Assembly: GCF_000424145.1 (NCBI RefSeq)
Contig: NZ_AUJI01000011.1
Coordinates: 165,616 to 229,615, forward strand
Length of the DNA stretch: 64,000 bases
Source of the DNA: Butyrivibrio sp. AC2005
GTDB taxonomy: Bacteria; Bacillota; Clostridia; Lachnospirales; Lachnospiraceae
Reading direction: 5' to 3'
Shown: piece after piece, positions 7,809-18,500 of the stretch
Layout of the letters: each line of letters opens with the position of its first letter
Numbering within the stretch: position 1 is the stretch's first letter
The notes under the pieces: model-generated
What the model saw: the letters and a program-made list of their open reading frames with translations, nothing else
What the model was told of the DNA's origin: nothing
Databases searched by the model: none
Position numbers and translations under genes: made by a program

Positions 7809-9233
7809 ATGAATTACTACTTAGCAGTTGATATAGGAGCATCTTCCGGCCGACATATCCTTTCATGGCTGGAAGATGACAAAATAAAATACGAAGAAAT
7901 CCACAGATTCTACAACGGCATGGATGAAGAAAACGGCCACAAGGTCTGGGACACAAAAAGACTATTCGAAGAAATTCTTATCGGTATGAAAAAATGCCAT
8001 GAAATGGGCAAGGATCCTGTTTCAATGGGCATCGATACCTGGGGCGTTGACTATGTACTTCTTGATAAAAATAATGAGATAGTCGGCAGCACCTATGCCT
8101 ATAGAGATGACAGAACTGAAGGCATGGACAGCGAAGTCTACAAGATAATTTCTGAAAATGACCTCTATGCACGCACCGGAATTCAGAAAGCAATTTTCAA
8201 TACGATTTACCAGCTTATGGCATGCAAAGTTCAGGAGCCTGAAAATCTGGAAAAGGCAGAATCACTTTTGATGATACCGGATTATCTGCATTTTCTTTTG
8301 ACAGGTATAAAGAAGCAGGAATACACCAACGCCACAACAACACAGCTTGTTAATCCGAAGACCAACGAGTGGGACATTGAACTCATAGAAAAGCTGGGAC
8401 TTCCTGCAAAGCTTTTTGGAGAGCTTTCAATGCCCGGAACAGAAGTGGGTATGCTTTCAAAGGAAGTACAGGACAAGGTTGGTTTTAACTGTAAAGTTAT
8501 CCTTCCTGCAACTCACGACACAGGCTCTGCGGTAATGAGCGTTCCAAGCACAGCTGAGGATGTGCTTTATATATCCTCAGGAACCTGGTCATTATTTGGA
8601 TGTGAATTATCAAAAGCTAACACTTCAGAGATAGCACGTAAGGCGAACTTCACCAACGAAGGCGGCTATGATCATAGATACAGATTCCTGAAGAACATCA
8701 TGGGCTTGTGGATGATACAGTCTGTTAAGAAGGAATTTGAAGCCGGATATGATTATGCCGGAAAGAAGGAAAATGAAGATTATTCCTTTGCAAATCTCTG
8801 TGCAAGAGCAGAAAACGAGACAATTGACTCCATAGTGGATGCAAATTCAGCTGTCTTTCTTGCCCCTGCGTCCATGATTGCAGCGATCCAGGACGAGTGT
8901 AAAAAGACCGGGCAGCAGATACCTGCAACACCCTGGGAGATCGCCAGGATAATCTACAGATCTCTTGCAGCCTGCTATAAACAGGCAGCAGAAGAACTGG
9001 AAGAAATAACAGGCAAACATTTTGAGTCTATTAATATAGTAGGTGGAGGCTCAAACGCTGACTACCTTAACAAGCTTGCTGCCAGGGAAACAGGCAAAAC
9101 AATTTATGCCGGTCCTTCCGAAGCAACAGCCATTGGCAATATAGGAGCTCAGATGCTTGCAGATGGTATATTTACTGACCTGATGGAATTCAGAAAATGC
9201 GTATTTTCTTCTTTTGAAGTAAAGGAATACTAA
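7809..9233 (+). CDS. rhaB: rhamnulokinase
   Basis: A 474-residue FGGY-family sugar kinase that phosphorylates L-rhamnulose at C1 with ATP. The start shows AVDIGASSGRHI (the phosphate-binding loop), then IDTWGVDYVLLD near residue 75 and the switch segment YAYRDDRTEGM. A LPATHDTGSAVMSVP block with the catalytic-type Asp follows, and the C-terminal ATP site is VGGGSNADYLNKLAA and GPSEATAIGNIGAQ. Length is normal. The ATG follows a TTAGGAG ribosome site. It is the last gene of the rha operon; the repeats before it may alter its expression relative to rhaA and rhaD. Confidence 0.94.
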   Translation: MNYYLAVDIGASSGRHILSWLEDDKIKYEEIHRFYNGMDEENGHKVWDTKRLFEEILIGMKKCHEMGKDPVSMGIDTWGVDYVLLDKNNEIVGSTYAYRDDRTEGMDSEVYKIISENDLYARTGIQKAIFNTIYQLMACKVQEPENLEKAESLLMIPDYLHFLLTGIKKQEYTNATTTQLVNPKTNEWDIELIEKLGLPAKLFGELSMPGTEVGMLSKEVQDKVGFNCKVILPATHDTGSAVMSVPSTAEDVLYISSGTWSLFGCELSKANTSEIARKANFTNEGGYDHRYRFLKNIMGLWMIQSVKKEFEAGYDYAGKKENEDYSFANLCARAENETIDSIVDANSAVFLAPASMIAAIQDECKKTGQQIPATPWEIARIIYRSLAACYKQAAEELEEITGKHFESINIVGGGSNADYLNKLAARETGKTIYAGPSEATAIGNIGAQMLADGIFTDLMEFRKCVFSSFEVKEY

Positions 9234-9267
9234 CGAAAAGCATAAAAAAGAATGTATATTACAATAT

Positions 9268-9308
9268 AGAACCGGACACAAATATTGTTACGCCGGTTCT
9301 TTTTTTTA
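9268..9308 (+). terminator. rha operon terminator
   Basis: Stem agaaccgg (9268-9275) / ccggttct (9293-9300), followed by a run of seven or more T. Confidence 0.88.
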
Positions 9309-9391
9309 TAAAGAGTTTATTAGGTACATGACAAAAATTATATTAAAATATAATAGTAGATTTATGTTTTCTTATAAATACGCTGGTGATC

Positions 9392-12300
9392 ATGAAAAAA
9401 CGTAAACTCTTTTTGGTATTTATATGCTTAATTATGACCGTGTGTTTCATGCGGCCTTTTTTTGCTGTTGCAAAGACCCATAATGCTAAAAAAGTCAGGG
9501 TGGGATGGTACGAATCAGCATATTGCTATACCGATAAATTTGGAAGGAAAATGGGTATGGCATACGAGTATCAGAGGAAAATTGCTGTTTATGCAGGCTG
9601 GGATTGCGAGTATGTTGAAGGCACCTGGACCGATCTTTTGGACAAACTACAAAGAGGTGAAATAGATATTCTCAGCGACGTTTCCTACACAGATGAGCGA
9701 GCAGTAACTATTCTTTATCCGACGCTTCCAATGGGGGAGGAGTCCTACTACATTTATATCAAAGCTGACAATAACGAGATGACGATGGAGGATCTGAATA
9801 CATTTAACGGGAAAAGGTTTGGAGTTTTCAGGGGAAGTATCCAGGAAGAGCTTGTAAAAAAATGGGCTAAAGATAACAGAATATATCCGGAAATTGTTGA
9901 GATTGAAGCTGTATCTCCGGAAGATTTAGTACATCTACTTGATGTAGGCGAGATTGATGCCTTTGTTGCTACGGATACCTATGGAGGATTTGGGAATTGT
10001 TCTCCTGTCTGTAAGATAGGCGCTTCAGAGTACTATTTTGCTATTAGTAAAAATAGACCGGACTTGCTGTCAGATATTAATCTTGCTATGAGCAGAATCC
10101 AATATGAGGATCCCTATTATAATCAAAAACTATACGAAAAATATATTCTTTCCGTTAATTCCAGTGCATTTCTGACTAGAGAGGAAAGGGCATGGATAAA
10201 GGATCACGGACCTATCAGAGTGGGCTACAGGGATAATTATCTTCCTTTCTGTGATACGGATGAGGAGACTGGAGAACTGACAGGAGCACTAAAGGATTAT
10301 CTTGATAATGCATCAGGCAGTCTTTTAAATGACAATTTAGACTTTGAAACTGTACCTTTTCCTTCCGTGGAAGATGCCATGGTTGCAATGCAAGATGGAG
10401 AGGTTGACTGCGTATTTCCTGTAAACTTAAGCTTTGATGAAAGTGAAAAAATAGATGCAATTTTGACAGACTCTCTTGTGGAGTCAGAAGTCTATACAGT
10501 TGTAAAGAACAATGCTTCAAATGATGTATATAATAATTCAGATTTAAAGGTTGCACTAGTTAAAGGAAATACAAGCTTTGAAACCTTTATTATGGACTAT
10601 TATCCCGACTGTCAGGTGATTTTCTTTGATAATATCGAAGCATGCTTTGAAGCGGTTTCAGAAGGGACAGTGGACTGCATGTTTGTCAGCAGCTATCGTA
10701 TATATCAGACGGATAAGATTCGCAATAGATATAAGCTGGCTTTGATTGCTACGGGAAAATACATCGAATCAGCGTTTGTTGTTCCTGAAAGTGAGATTCA
10801 ATTATATTCAATTTTGAATAAAACCGTTAGTCTTGTTGGCGATGAGGCTGTACATTCTGCACTTTCAAAATACACGTATACGGAGGATAGAATAACCTTT
10901 CGCGAGTATGTGCGGGATAATCTCATTGCTGTTATTGTGGTTGTTTCAGCGACAGTAATTGTCATACTGCTTCTTGTAATCCGTCAGCAAAAGGCAGATA
11001 AAAAGGCGGCTGAAAAGCAAAGACTTATTACAGCAACTGAGTTTGATCATATCACAGGGCTGTATAATCGCGGGTTCTTCTACGAGTACGCTGCACAGAT
11101 GTTTAAAGAACATCCTGAATATAAATATGATGCGGTGGTTTTAAACCTGGATCAGTTTCATACTGTTAATGCCTTATATGGCTGGGAATTCGGAGATATT
11201 GTTCTCAATGCGATAGGTGATGAAATCAAGATGTATCTGGATGAAACAGATGGTATCGCATGCAGATCTCAGGCAGACAGATTCAATATATTCTGTAAGA
11301 GTACGGAGGATTATCAGCCACTTTTCGACCGCATTCAGAACAGGCTGGACAAGGTCTCGGGTAATGTAAGTGTGAGACTCAGAATGGGTGTAATGCATTA
11401 TCAGAAGGGAGTATCACCTATCCAGCTTTTTGATCATGCCCGTACAGCCTGCAATATGCTCCGCGGTGGAAACCACCAGCGAATAATGGTATTTAATGAC
11501 GACCTTAGAGAAAAGGAGCTCCGCGGACAGAGACTTCTGAGCGACTTAAAAAGAGCTATTGAAGAGCATGAGTTTCTTGTTTATTATCAGCCTAAATTCG
11601 ATATTATCAGCAATCCGCCAAAGCTTTGCTGTGCTGAAGCACTTGTACGCTGGAAGCATTCCGAGCTTGGAATGATATCTCCCGTTGAGTTTATCCCGCT
11701 TTTTGAGGAAAATTGCAAAATCGGAGAAGTGGACAGATATGTGTGGAGAGAGGTTGCAAGGCAGATAGCCTATTGGCGCGATAAGTACGGAGTTGTAATA
11801 CCTGTATCCGTTAACCTGTCAAGACTCGATGTCTTTGACCCGGATCTGGAGCAGGTACTTCATGATCTGATAGAGGAAAACGGGCTAAGACGAAGTGACC
11901 TTGACCTTGAGGTTACAGAATCTGCATATACGGACAATTCAGACAAGGTAATTGAAATCGTGAGCCGCCTTAGGGAAAAGGGGCATCATATAGAAATGGA
12001 TGACTTTGGTACAGGTTATTCATCTCTTAGTATGCTCTCATCCATGCCTGTTGATATATTGAAGCTTGACAAGGCTTTCATCAAGAATATGGAGCATGAC
12101 AAAAAGGATGTGCGCATGGTTGAGCTTATCCTTGATATAGCAAAGGGACTTATGGTTCCTGTGGTTGCAGAAGGAGTTGAGACAAGAGAACAGCTTGATT
12201 TTCTGAGGGCAAGAGGCTGCGAGATGGTGCAGGGATTCTACTTCTCGCCTCCTGTTCCGGCTTCTGAATTTGAGGAAAAATTCGTGACAAAGGAGATGCT

Positions 12301-13345
12301 TGGTGATACTGATGAGAATAAGCAGCTCGCCAGAATCTGGTATACAAATGAAGAGGGCTATATAGAAGAGGCAGAAACTGACAGACAGCACCAAATGTCC
12401 GGAGAGTTTGCAAGACTTCTTGCTGAGAATGCTGAGCTTAGGAAGGAGGCTGACGCCAATCGTAAGATTGCTGAATTACAGCAGTCTGTTTCGGCTCTGC
12501 TTAAGCATATGCCTGCAATGACTTTTTCAAAGGATGTGAATACAAGAATCTATCTTGCCTGCAATCAGGCCTTTGCTGATTATGCGCATAAAGAAACACC
12601 TGAGGGAGTTGTAGGACTGACAGATTTTGAGATTTTTGATGAAGAGACAGCGCAGCATTTCATAGAGGATGACAAAAAGGCACTCTCTATGGATAAACCG
12701 CATATTTTCTTCGAGGATGTACCTGATGCTGTAGGTAATCCGCGAAGATTCCAGACAACGAAGCTTAAATTTGTCGATGCAACAGGAAGAGAGTGTCTTC
12801 TTGGTCTTTGTCAGGATGTTACTGATGCAATGCTCATTAAACAGGAATATGATGAGAAACTTGCTCATGTGACTATCCAGGCTCATATTGATGCACTCAC
12901 AGGTATTAAGAATAAAAATGCCTATCAGGAAGAGGAGAAGAGATTAAACCGCATGATCACGGAACTGCATCACCCTGAGTTTGCTGTGACCATATTGGAT
13001 ATTAATGATTTAAAGAAGGTAAATGATACCAAAGGACATAAGGCCGGAGATGAATATATTTGCAGAGCCAGCAGGATTATTTGCAGTATTTTTAAACACA
13101 GTCCTGTTTTTCGAATTGGCGGTGATGAGTTTGTAGTAATCTCACAAGGAGAGGACTATGAGAATATAGATAATCTTATAGGAGAAATTGAGACTCATAA
13201 TGAAACTGCTGTTAAGGAAAATGTTCTTGTAATTGCCTGTGGCATGGAAAGATACAACAATGAAGATTCAGTGGCTGAAGTATTTGAGGTCGCTGATAAG
13301 AAAATGTATAAAAATAAAAAGAGCTTAAAGAAAATGACCGGGTAA
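9392..13345 (+). CDS. double-SBP sensor protein with GGDEF-EAL-PAS-GGDEF modules
   Basis: A 1317-residue membrane c-di-GMP signalling protein. Order: signal peptide (1-30); two tandem solute-binding-protein family 3 sensor domains outside the cell (about 35-260 and 265-505), the second opening GPIRVGYRDNYLPFC; a membrane helix (about 511-531); a first GGDEF-like domain whose signature has decayed to QADRF (about 627-631); an EAL domain with intact E749-A-L-V-R-W, DDFGTGYSSL and EGVET; a PAS-like segment (about 1035-1165); and a C-terminal GGDEF with intact GGDEF at 1243-1247. It could both make and degrade c-di-GMP in response to bound amino acids or similar solutes. The start at 9392 is chosen for its Lys-Arg-rich signal peptide; a TATAAT lies at 9349-9354. 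Confidence 0.88.
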   Translation: MKKRKLFLVFICLIMTVCFMRPFFAVAKTHNAKKVRVGWYESAYCYTDKFGRKMGMAYEYQRKIAVYAGWDCEYVEGTWTDLLDKLQRGEIDILSDVSYTDERAVTILYPTLPMGEESYYIYIKADNNEMTMEDLNTFNGKRFGVFRGSIQEELVKKWAKDNRIYPEIVEIEAVSPEDLVHLLDVGEIDAFVATDTYGGFGNCSPVCKIGASEYYFAISKNRPDLLSDINLAMSRIQYEDPYYNQKLYEKYILSVNSSAFLTREERAWIKDHGPIRVGYRDNYLPFCDTDEETGELTGALKDYLDNASGSLLNDNLDFETVPFPSVEDAMVAMQDGEVDCVFPVNLSFDESEKIDAILTDSLVESEVYTVVKNNASNDVYNNSDLKVALVKGNTSFETFIMDYYPDCQVIFFDNIEACFEAVSEGTVDCMFVSSYRIYQTDKIRNRYKLALIATGKYIESAFVVPESEIQLYSILNKTVSLVGDEAVHSALSKYTYTEDRITFREYVRDNLIAVIVVVSATVIVILLLVIRQQKADKKAAEKQRLITATEFDHITGLYNRGFFYEYAAQMFKEHPEYKYDAVVLNLDQFHTVNALYGWEFGDIVLNAIGDEIKMYLDETDGIACRSQADRFNIFCKSTEDYQPLFDRIQNRLDKVSGNVSVRLRMGVMHYQKGVSPIQLFDHARTACNMLRGGNHQRIMVFNDDLREKELRGQRLLSDLKRAIEEHEFLVYYQPKFDIISNPPKLCCAEALVRWKHSELGMISPVEFIPLFEENCKIGEVDRYVWREVARQIAYWRDKYGVVIPVSVNLSRLDVFDPDLEQVLHDLIEENGLRRSDLDLEVTESAYTDNSDKVIEIVSRLREKGHHIEMDDFGTGYSSLSMLSSMPVDILKLDKAFIKNMEHDKKDVRMVELILDIAKGLMVPVVAEGVETREQLDFLRARGCEMVQGFYFSPPVPASEFEEKFVTKEMLGDTDENKQLARIWYTNEEGYIEEAETDRQHQMSGEFARLLAENAELRKEADANRKIAELQQSVSALLKHMPAMTFSKDVNTRIYLACNQAFADYAHKETPEGVVGLTDFEIFDEETAQHFIEDDKKALSMDKPHIFFEDVPDAVGNPRRFQTTKLKFVDATGRECLLGLCQDVTDAMLIKQEYDEKLAHVTIQAHIDALTGIKNKNAYQEEEKRLNRMITELHHPEFAVTILDINDLKKVNDTKGHKAGDEYICRASRIICSIFKHSPVFRIGGDEFVVISQGEDYENIDNLIGEIETHNETAVKENVLVIACGMERYNNEDSVAEVFEVADKKMYKNKKSLKKMTG

Positions 13346-13448
13346 AAATAAATTTATTGGTTTTTAATTAAAATTATTCCCGAAATATTGTATGATTAAA
13401 CAGTAATGGTATGTCAAAATGACAAGATTTGCTTAGTAGGATATTGCT

Positions 13449-15575
13449 ATGCAATTACACATAAATTATGAGGGGAAAAAGAGAATAAAGCTGGCCGCTC
13501 TTGTAGTGTCAGCGATCATAATAAATGTACTTTTGTACTTTGTTATGAGTAATCTTGGTGCACCACTTTATCTGGACACCATTGGAACAATATTGGTAAC
13601 AATAGTAGCAGGTCCCTATTTTGGGATTATGTCTGCCGTTTGCACCAATACTCTTTGCATGCTCTTTAACAGAGATGCCATTTACTTTTCAGCGGTAAAT
13701 GCGCTTATTGCTGTTCATACGTTCTCCTTTGTGAGAAAACGTCCCATAAATAAAGTAAATGCAATAGTTAAACTGGTTTTGCTTCTGGCAGTTGTAACCG
13801 GTTCATTAAGTACGCTCATTCAGTGGCTTCTGGGTGATGTACAGAGTACAGTATCCGGAAAACATGCTATGGGCTTTTCTGAAGCAACGGGATTTCCTTT
13901 TCTTCTTGCTGCACTTCTGCTTAACATCACAATTAACATAATCGATAAGGGAATAACAACTGTTGTTGCGATTGTTTTAATTCAGCTTACACCGGAAACG
14001 ATAGTTCAGAGCTTTAAGACCAGTACGATTAAGCAGACCTGGGAATCACTTCTTAAATATCAGAATAACGGGAAAAATAAAAAAGGCATCAAACGATCTG
14101 TAAGAACACGTGAGACCTTCTCACTCCTTGTGACATCATTTGCCATTGTGATTGCAATGTCCTGGATAGGCCTCAGTCTTTATTACAACAGTTCAAAAGA
14201 ATCAAGTATTGAGCATGGCTATACGGCGGCTAAATTTGCTGCAGAAATAATAGATCCCACTAAGGTGGATGAATATATTGAGAATGGTGAGAACGCACCG
14301 GGATATAAAGAAACAGAGGAAATGCTTGCAAGAATACGTGATAATACGCCTGATGTTGACTATTTATACGTAACTAAAGTCCAGGAAGACGGTTACTATA
14401 TGGTGTTTAATCCTTACAAGGAGGATGAACCTCGTATTGAACCCGGTGTTTTAATGCCATATACAGATTTTTTTATTCCTTATTTGCCTGCACTTTTATC
14501 AGGGGAGGGGATAGACACTATAGAATATCCCGAGGATGGCGGTAAAACTCTGAGTGTTGTTTATCCTGTTAAGGACGAAGAGGGAAATACAGTTTGTTAT
14601 ACAAACAGTGACATTTCACTGGATTATATGACTGATTACATGACTGATTTTATTATCAGAGTGCTGCTTATTCTTGCAGGACTTTTCATACTTCTTATTG
14701 GGTATGAAATGTGGATGACAAGTATTTATTCTACTTTTCCGATAACAAGCATGACTGAGTGCGTGGACCGGTTTGCTGAAAGTGGTGATGACCAGCAGAC
14801 TCTGGATGAAAATGTTAAGGAGATTCGCTCTCTTGGTATTAAAACAGGTGACGAAATTGAGAAATTGTACCATACCCTGTGTGATATGACCCTGAATCAG
14901 GCAGAGCAGATGAGAAATATCAGGCGGTTGTCCGAATCAACCATGAAGATGCAGGACGGTCTTATTCTGACCATGGCAGATATGGTCGAGAGCCGCGACT
15001 CGGATACCGGTGCGCATGTTCAGAAGACAGCGGCTTATGTAAAGATAATAGTGGAAGGGCTTAAGAAAAAGGGATATTACGCTGAAAAGATAACACCTAA
15101 ATTCATCTCGGATGTTGTGAGATCAGCCCCGCTTCATGATGTGGGAAAAATAAATATATCCGATAAGATACTTAACAAACCCGGAAAGCTTACGGATGAA
15201 GAGTTTGAGATTATGAAAACTCATACTACAGCCGGAAAAGAGATAATAGAGAAGGCTATAAGCACCGTAAAAGGAGGAAGCTACCTTAAGGAAGCAAGGA
15301 ATATGGCCGCTTATCACCACGAAAGGTGGGACGGAAAGGGGTATCCTGACGGACTTCACGGAGAGGTTATTCCTTTATCCGCAAGAATAATGGCAGTTGC
15401 GGATGTATTTGATGCACTTACTTCCAAGCGAGTATACAAACCGGCATATCCGCTTGAAAAAGCACTGGATATATTAAGGGATGGTGCCGGTACACAGTTT
15501 GATCCCAAATGTGTTGAAGTATTTTTGGAATCCATGCCTGAAATACTGGTTATTCTGAATAAATATAACCAGTGA
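13449..15575 (+). CDS. membrane HD-GYP c-di-GMP phosphodiesterase
   Basis: A 708-residue protein. The first 180 residues form several hydrophobic helices resembling a substrate-binding (ECF S-component-like) membrane domain. After a further helix near 235 comes an extracellular sensor segment (about 250-390, with NTPDVDYLYVTK), then another membrane helix and a HAMP-like linker. The C-terminal HD-GYP domain (about 505-700) is complete: LHDVGK with His563-Asp564, HHE at 623-625 and GKGYPDG near 632. It should hydrolyse c-di-GMP to pGpG or GMP. It is followed after 15 bases by the hybrid kinase, so co-transcription is likely. Confidence 0.88.
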   Translation: MQLHINYEGKKRIKLAALVVSAIIINVLLYFVMSNLGAPLYLDTIGTILVTIVAGPYFGIMSAVCTNTLCMLFNRDAIYFSAVNALIAVHTFSFVRKRPINKVNAIVKLVLLLAVVTGSLSTLIQWLLGDVQSTVSGKHAMGFSEATGFPFLLAALLLNITINIIDKGITTVVAIVLIQLTPETIVQSFKTSTIKQTWESLLKYQNNGKNKKGIKRSVRTRETFSLLVTSFAIVIAMSWIGLSLYYNSSKESSIEHGYTAAKFAAEIIDPTKVDEYIENGENAPGYKETEEMLARIRDNTPDVDYLYVTKVQEDGYYMVFNPYKEDEPRIEPGVLMPYTDFFIPYLPALLSGEGIDTIEYPEDGGKTLSVVYPVKDEEGNTVCYTNSDISLDYMTDYMTDFIIRVLLILAGLFILLIGYEMWMTSIYSTFPITSMTECVDRFAESGDDQQTLDENVKEIRSLGIKTGDEIEKLYHTLCDMTLNQAEQMRNIRRLSESTMKMQDGLILTMADMVESRDSDTGAHVQKTAAYVKIIVEGLKKKGYYAEKITPKFISDVVRSAPLHDVGKINISDKILNKPGKLTDEEFEIMKTHTTAGKEIIEKAISTVKGGSYLKEARNMAAYHHERWDGKGYPDGLHGEVIPLSARIMAVADVFDALTSKRVYKPAYPLEKALDILRDGAGTQFDPKCVEVFLESMPEILVILNKYNQ

Positions 15576-15590
15576 CAACGGAGGCTATTT

Positions 15591-18500
15591 GTGGCAAATA
15601 AGTTTTTTAGGCTGAAAAAACTTAATATGCTAATGGCAGTTATTCCCATGACTCTGCTTTTGCTCTCAGGGCAGAAGGTACTGTCTGCTGAGGATGAGAC
15701 AACAAAAGTGGGTGGGGGATATGCTATTTCCGGACAGACACCGCAGGTGGGATATACTGCGGAGCTTTATGATGCCTCAAACGGGCTTATAACCTCTGAT
15801 GCCAATTGCATTTTATGTGCCAGCGATGGCTCAATGTGGATAGGCGGCTACAGCGGAATTCTCCGCTATGATGGCACGACCTTTGAAAAGCTTGATCCGT
15901 CCGATGGACTGACCAGCGGAAGAGGTCTGTTTGAAGACAGCAGAGGCAGAATCTTTGTAGCTACCAACGATAATGGTGTTGTTGTGATCGATGGAGAAGA
16001 GCGTACACATTACACCTATAAGGAAGGATTGCCGTCATCTTCAATCAGAGTATTTGCCGAGGATGCTGATGGAAATGTTTTCGTGGGTACTACATCGGGT
16101 GTGGCATACATAACTCCTGACGGAAAACTTAAAAATATAGATAATGAAAGAATTAATGATGAGCGAATACTAAGACTTGATGCGGATACTTCCGGAAGAA
16201 TCTATGGACAGACAAAAAACGGAATTATTTTTTCAATAGATAATTGTAAAATTTCTGAAGTTTATGCCTCAGAAGAGCTTGGAATGGAGACTATAACGTC
16301 CATTCTTGCGGACCCTGAAGCTGAAGGCAAGGTATACATAATTACTCAGGGTAATGCCGTTTATTACGGGGATTTTGGCTCAAGAGCAATAAATATGATA
16401 AGAGCGACAATCTATGCGCTGGACAATCTTCATTGGATAAGCTATGACTGCGGTCGTGTGTGGATATCTTCTAAGGACGGCATTGGATATATGGAAGATA
16501 AGAAGCACTTCAAGCTTATCAGTGATCTTCCTGTCAATAATTCAATTGAAATGACAACTTCGGACTATCAGGGGAATTTGTGGGTTGCTTCCTCTTCACA
16601 GGGTGTGATGAAGGTTGTGGCAAATAATTTCTTTAATCTGTCTGAAGAAGCCGGGATACGTGAGACAGTCACCAACGCATGCTGCCTTTATAAGGAAAAA
16701 CTGTATGTTGGAACAGATTATGGGCTTTCTGTAGTTGATGGGAACGACAGGCCTGTTACCAACACTCTGACCCAAATATTAAAGGATATCAAGATAAGAT
16801 GCATCATGAAGGACAGTAAAGGTAATCTATGGATATCCACTGATACTGAAGGCAGAGGTCTGATGCGGGTTAGTGATGACGGTGAGTTTTCACTTTTTAC
16901 TATGGTTAACGGAATGCCCAGTAACGAGGTAAGAAGTACTTACGAAACTGCTGATGGAAGAATTATCGTATTAACAAACGGCGGACTTGCCATAATCAAA
17001 AATAATGAAGTGGTAAAAACCATAAGCGCAGAGGATGGAATTAAAAACACAGTCTTTTTCTCGGCTGCTGAAGGCTTTGACGGAAAAATATATATCGGAA
17101 CTGACGGGGATGGAATATACGTGCTGGATGGTGACAATATGTCCAGAATAGGCAGGGACGAAGGCCTTACCAGTGATGTTGTGACCAGAATTAAAAAGGA
17201 CGAAAAGAATGGCTTATTATGGATTATTACCTCCAATTCCATAGAGTATATGAAGGACGGAGTTATCACGAATGTGTCAACATTTCCGTACAACAATAAC
17301 TATGAGATGTTCTTTGATAATGATGGGTTCGCCTGGGTTCTTGCAGCCTGCGGTATATATAAAATAAAAGCAGAGGATATCCTTTCTGATAATATAGAGG
17401 AATACAGGCTTTATACTGCTTCGAACGGGCTCCCTTTTCCTATAACTGCAAACTCCTTTAGTGCGCAGGACGAGGACGGGAAATTATATATTTCCGGAAG
17501 AAATGGTGTTATACGGGCAAACACCGACCATTTCTTTGAGGGGAAAACAGAGATAAGAGTTGCAATTAAGAGTGTGACCTTGGGTGATACAGAGATTTTA
17601 CCCAATGACAACGGAAAATATATTATTCCTCCATCAAATGAACGTATTATAATTCAGGCATCAGTAATGGACTACACCATGCTTAATCCTACGGTCAAAC
17701 TTCATCTGGATGGAAGTGAGGATCCGGGGATTACTGTGCCAAGGAGTGAGCTTACTACATTGGAATACACAGCGCTTCCCTATGGTGACTATAAGCTTCA
17801 CTTACAGGTTATTGGGGATAATGAAGAAGATATAATCACGGAAACATCCTTTGATATTTCAAAAAGGCCACGACTTTCTGAGCTTTTTATCATTAGAATA
17901 ATATTCTCGTTAATTATTGCTGTCACTGCCGCCTTTATTGTTTATAAAGTAATGAAGGCTACCATTATCAGCAGACAGTATAATGAGATAAGGCTGGCCA
18001 AGGAAGAGGCAGACAGGGCGAATACGGCAAAGACAAGGTTCCTTGCAAATATTTCGCACGAGATAAGAACGCCCATAAATACAATCATGGGAATGAATGA
18101 GATGGTTATGAGGGAGGATGCTACAGGTGTTCCCAAGAACTATTTCATGTCAATGATGAACTATGCTTTCGATATAAAAAGTGCATCGGAGTCTTTGCTT
18201 GGTCTTATCAATGACCTGCTGGATATCTCAAAGATTGAATCCGGCAAGATGCATCTTGTTGAGAAGGATTATGATGTACAGGAGATGCTGCGTTCTGTTG
18301 TAAGCATGATCCGTGTCAGAAGTACCCAGAAGGAGCTTACTTTTGATGTTGTAGTTGATGAGATGATACCGAAGCGCCTTTACGGTGACAGCGGCAAGGT
18401 AAGACAGATTATAGTAAACCTTCTTACAAATGCGGTTAAATATACGGAGTATGGCGGCTTTATACTTAATGTTTCCATGGTGAAAAGAGAAAATGACATC

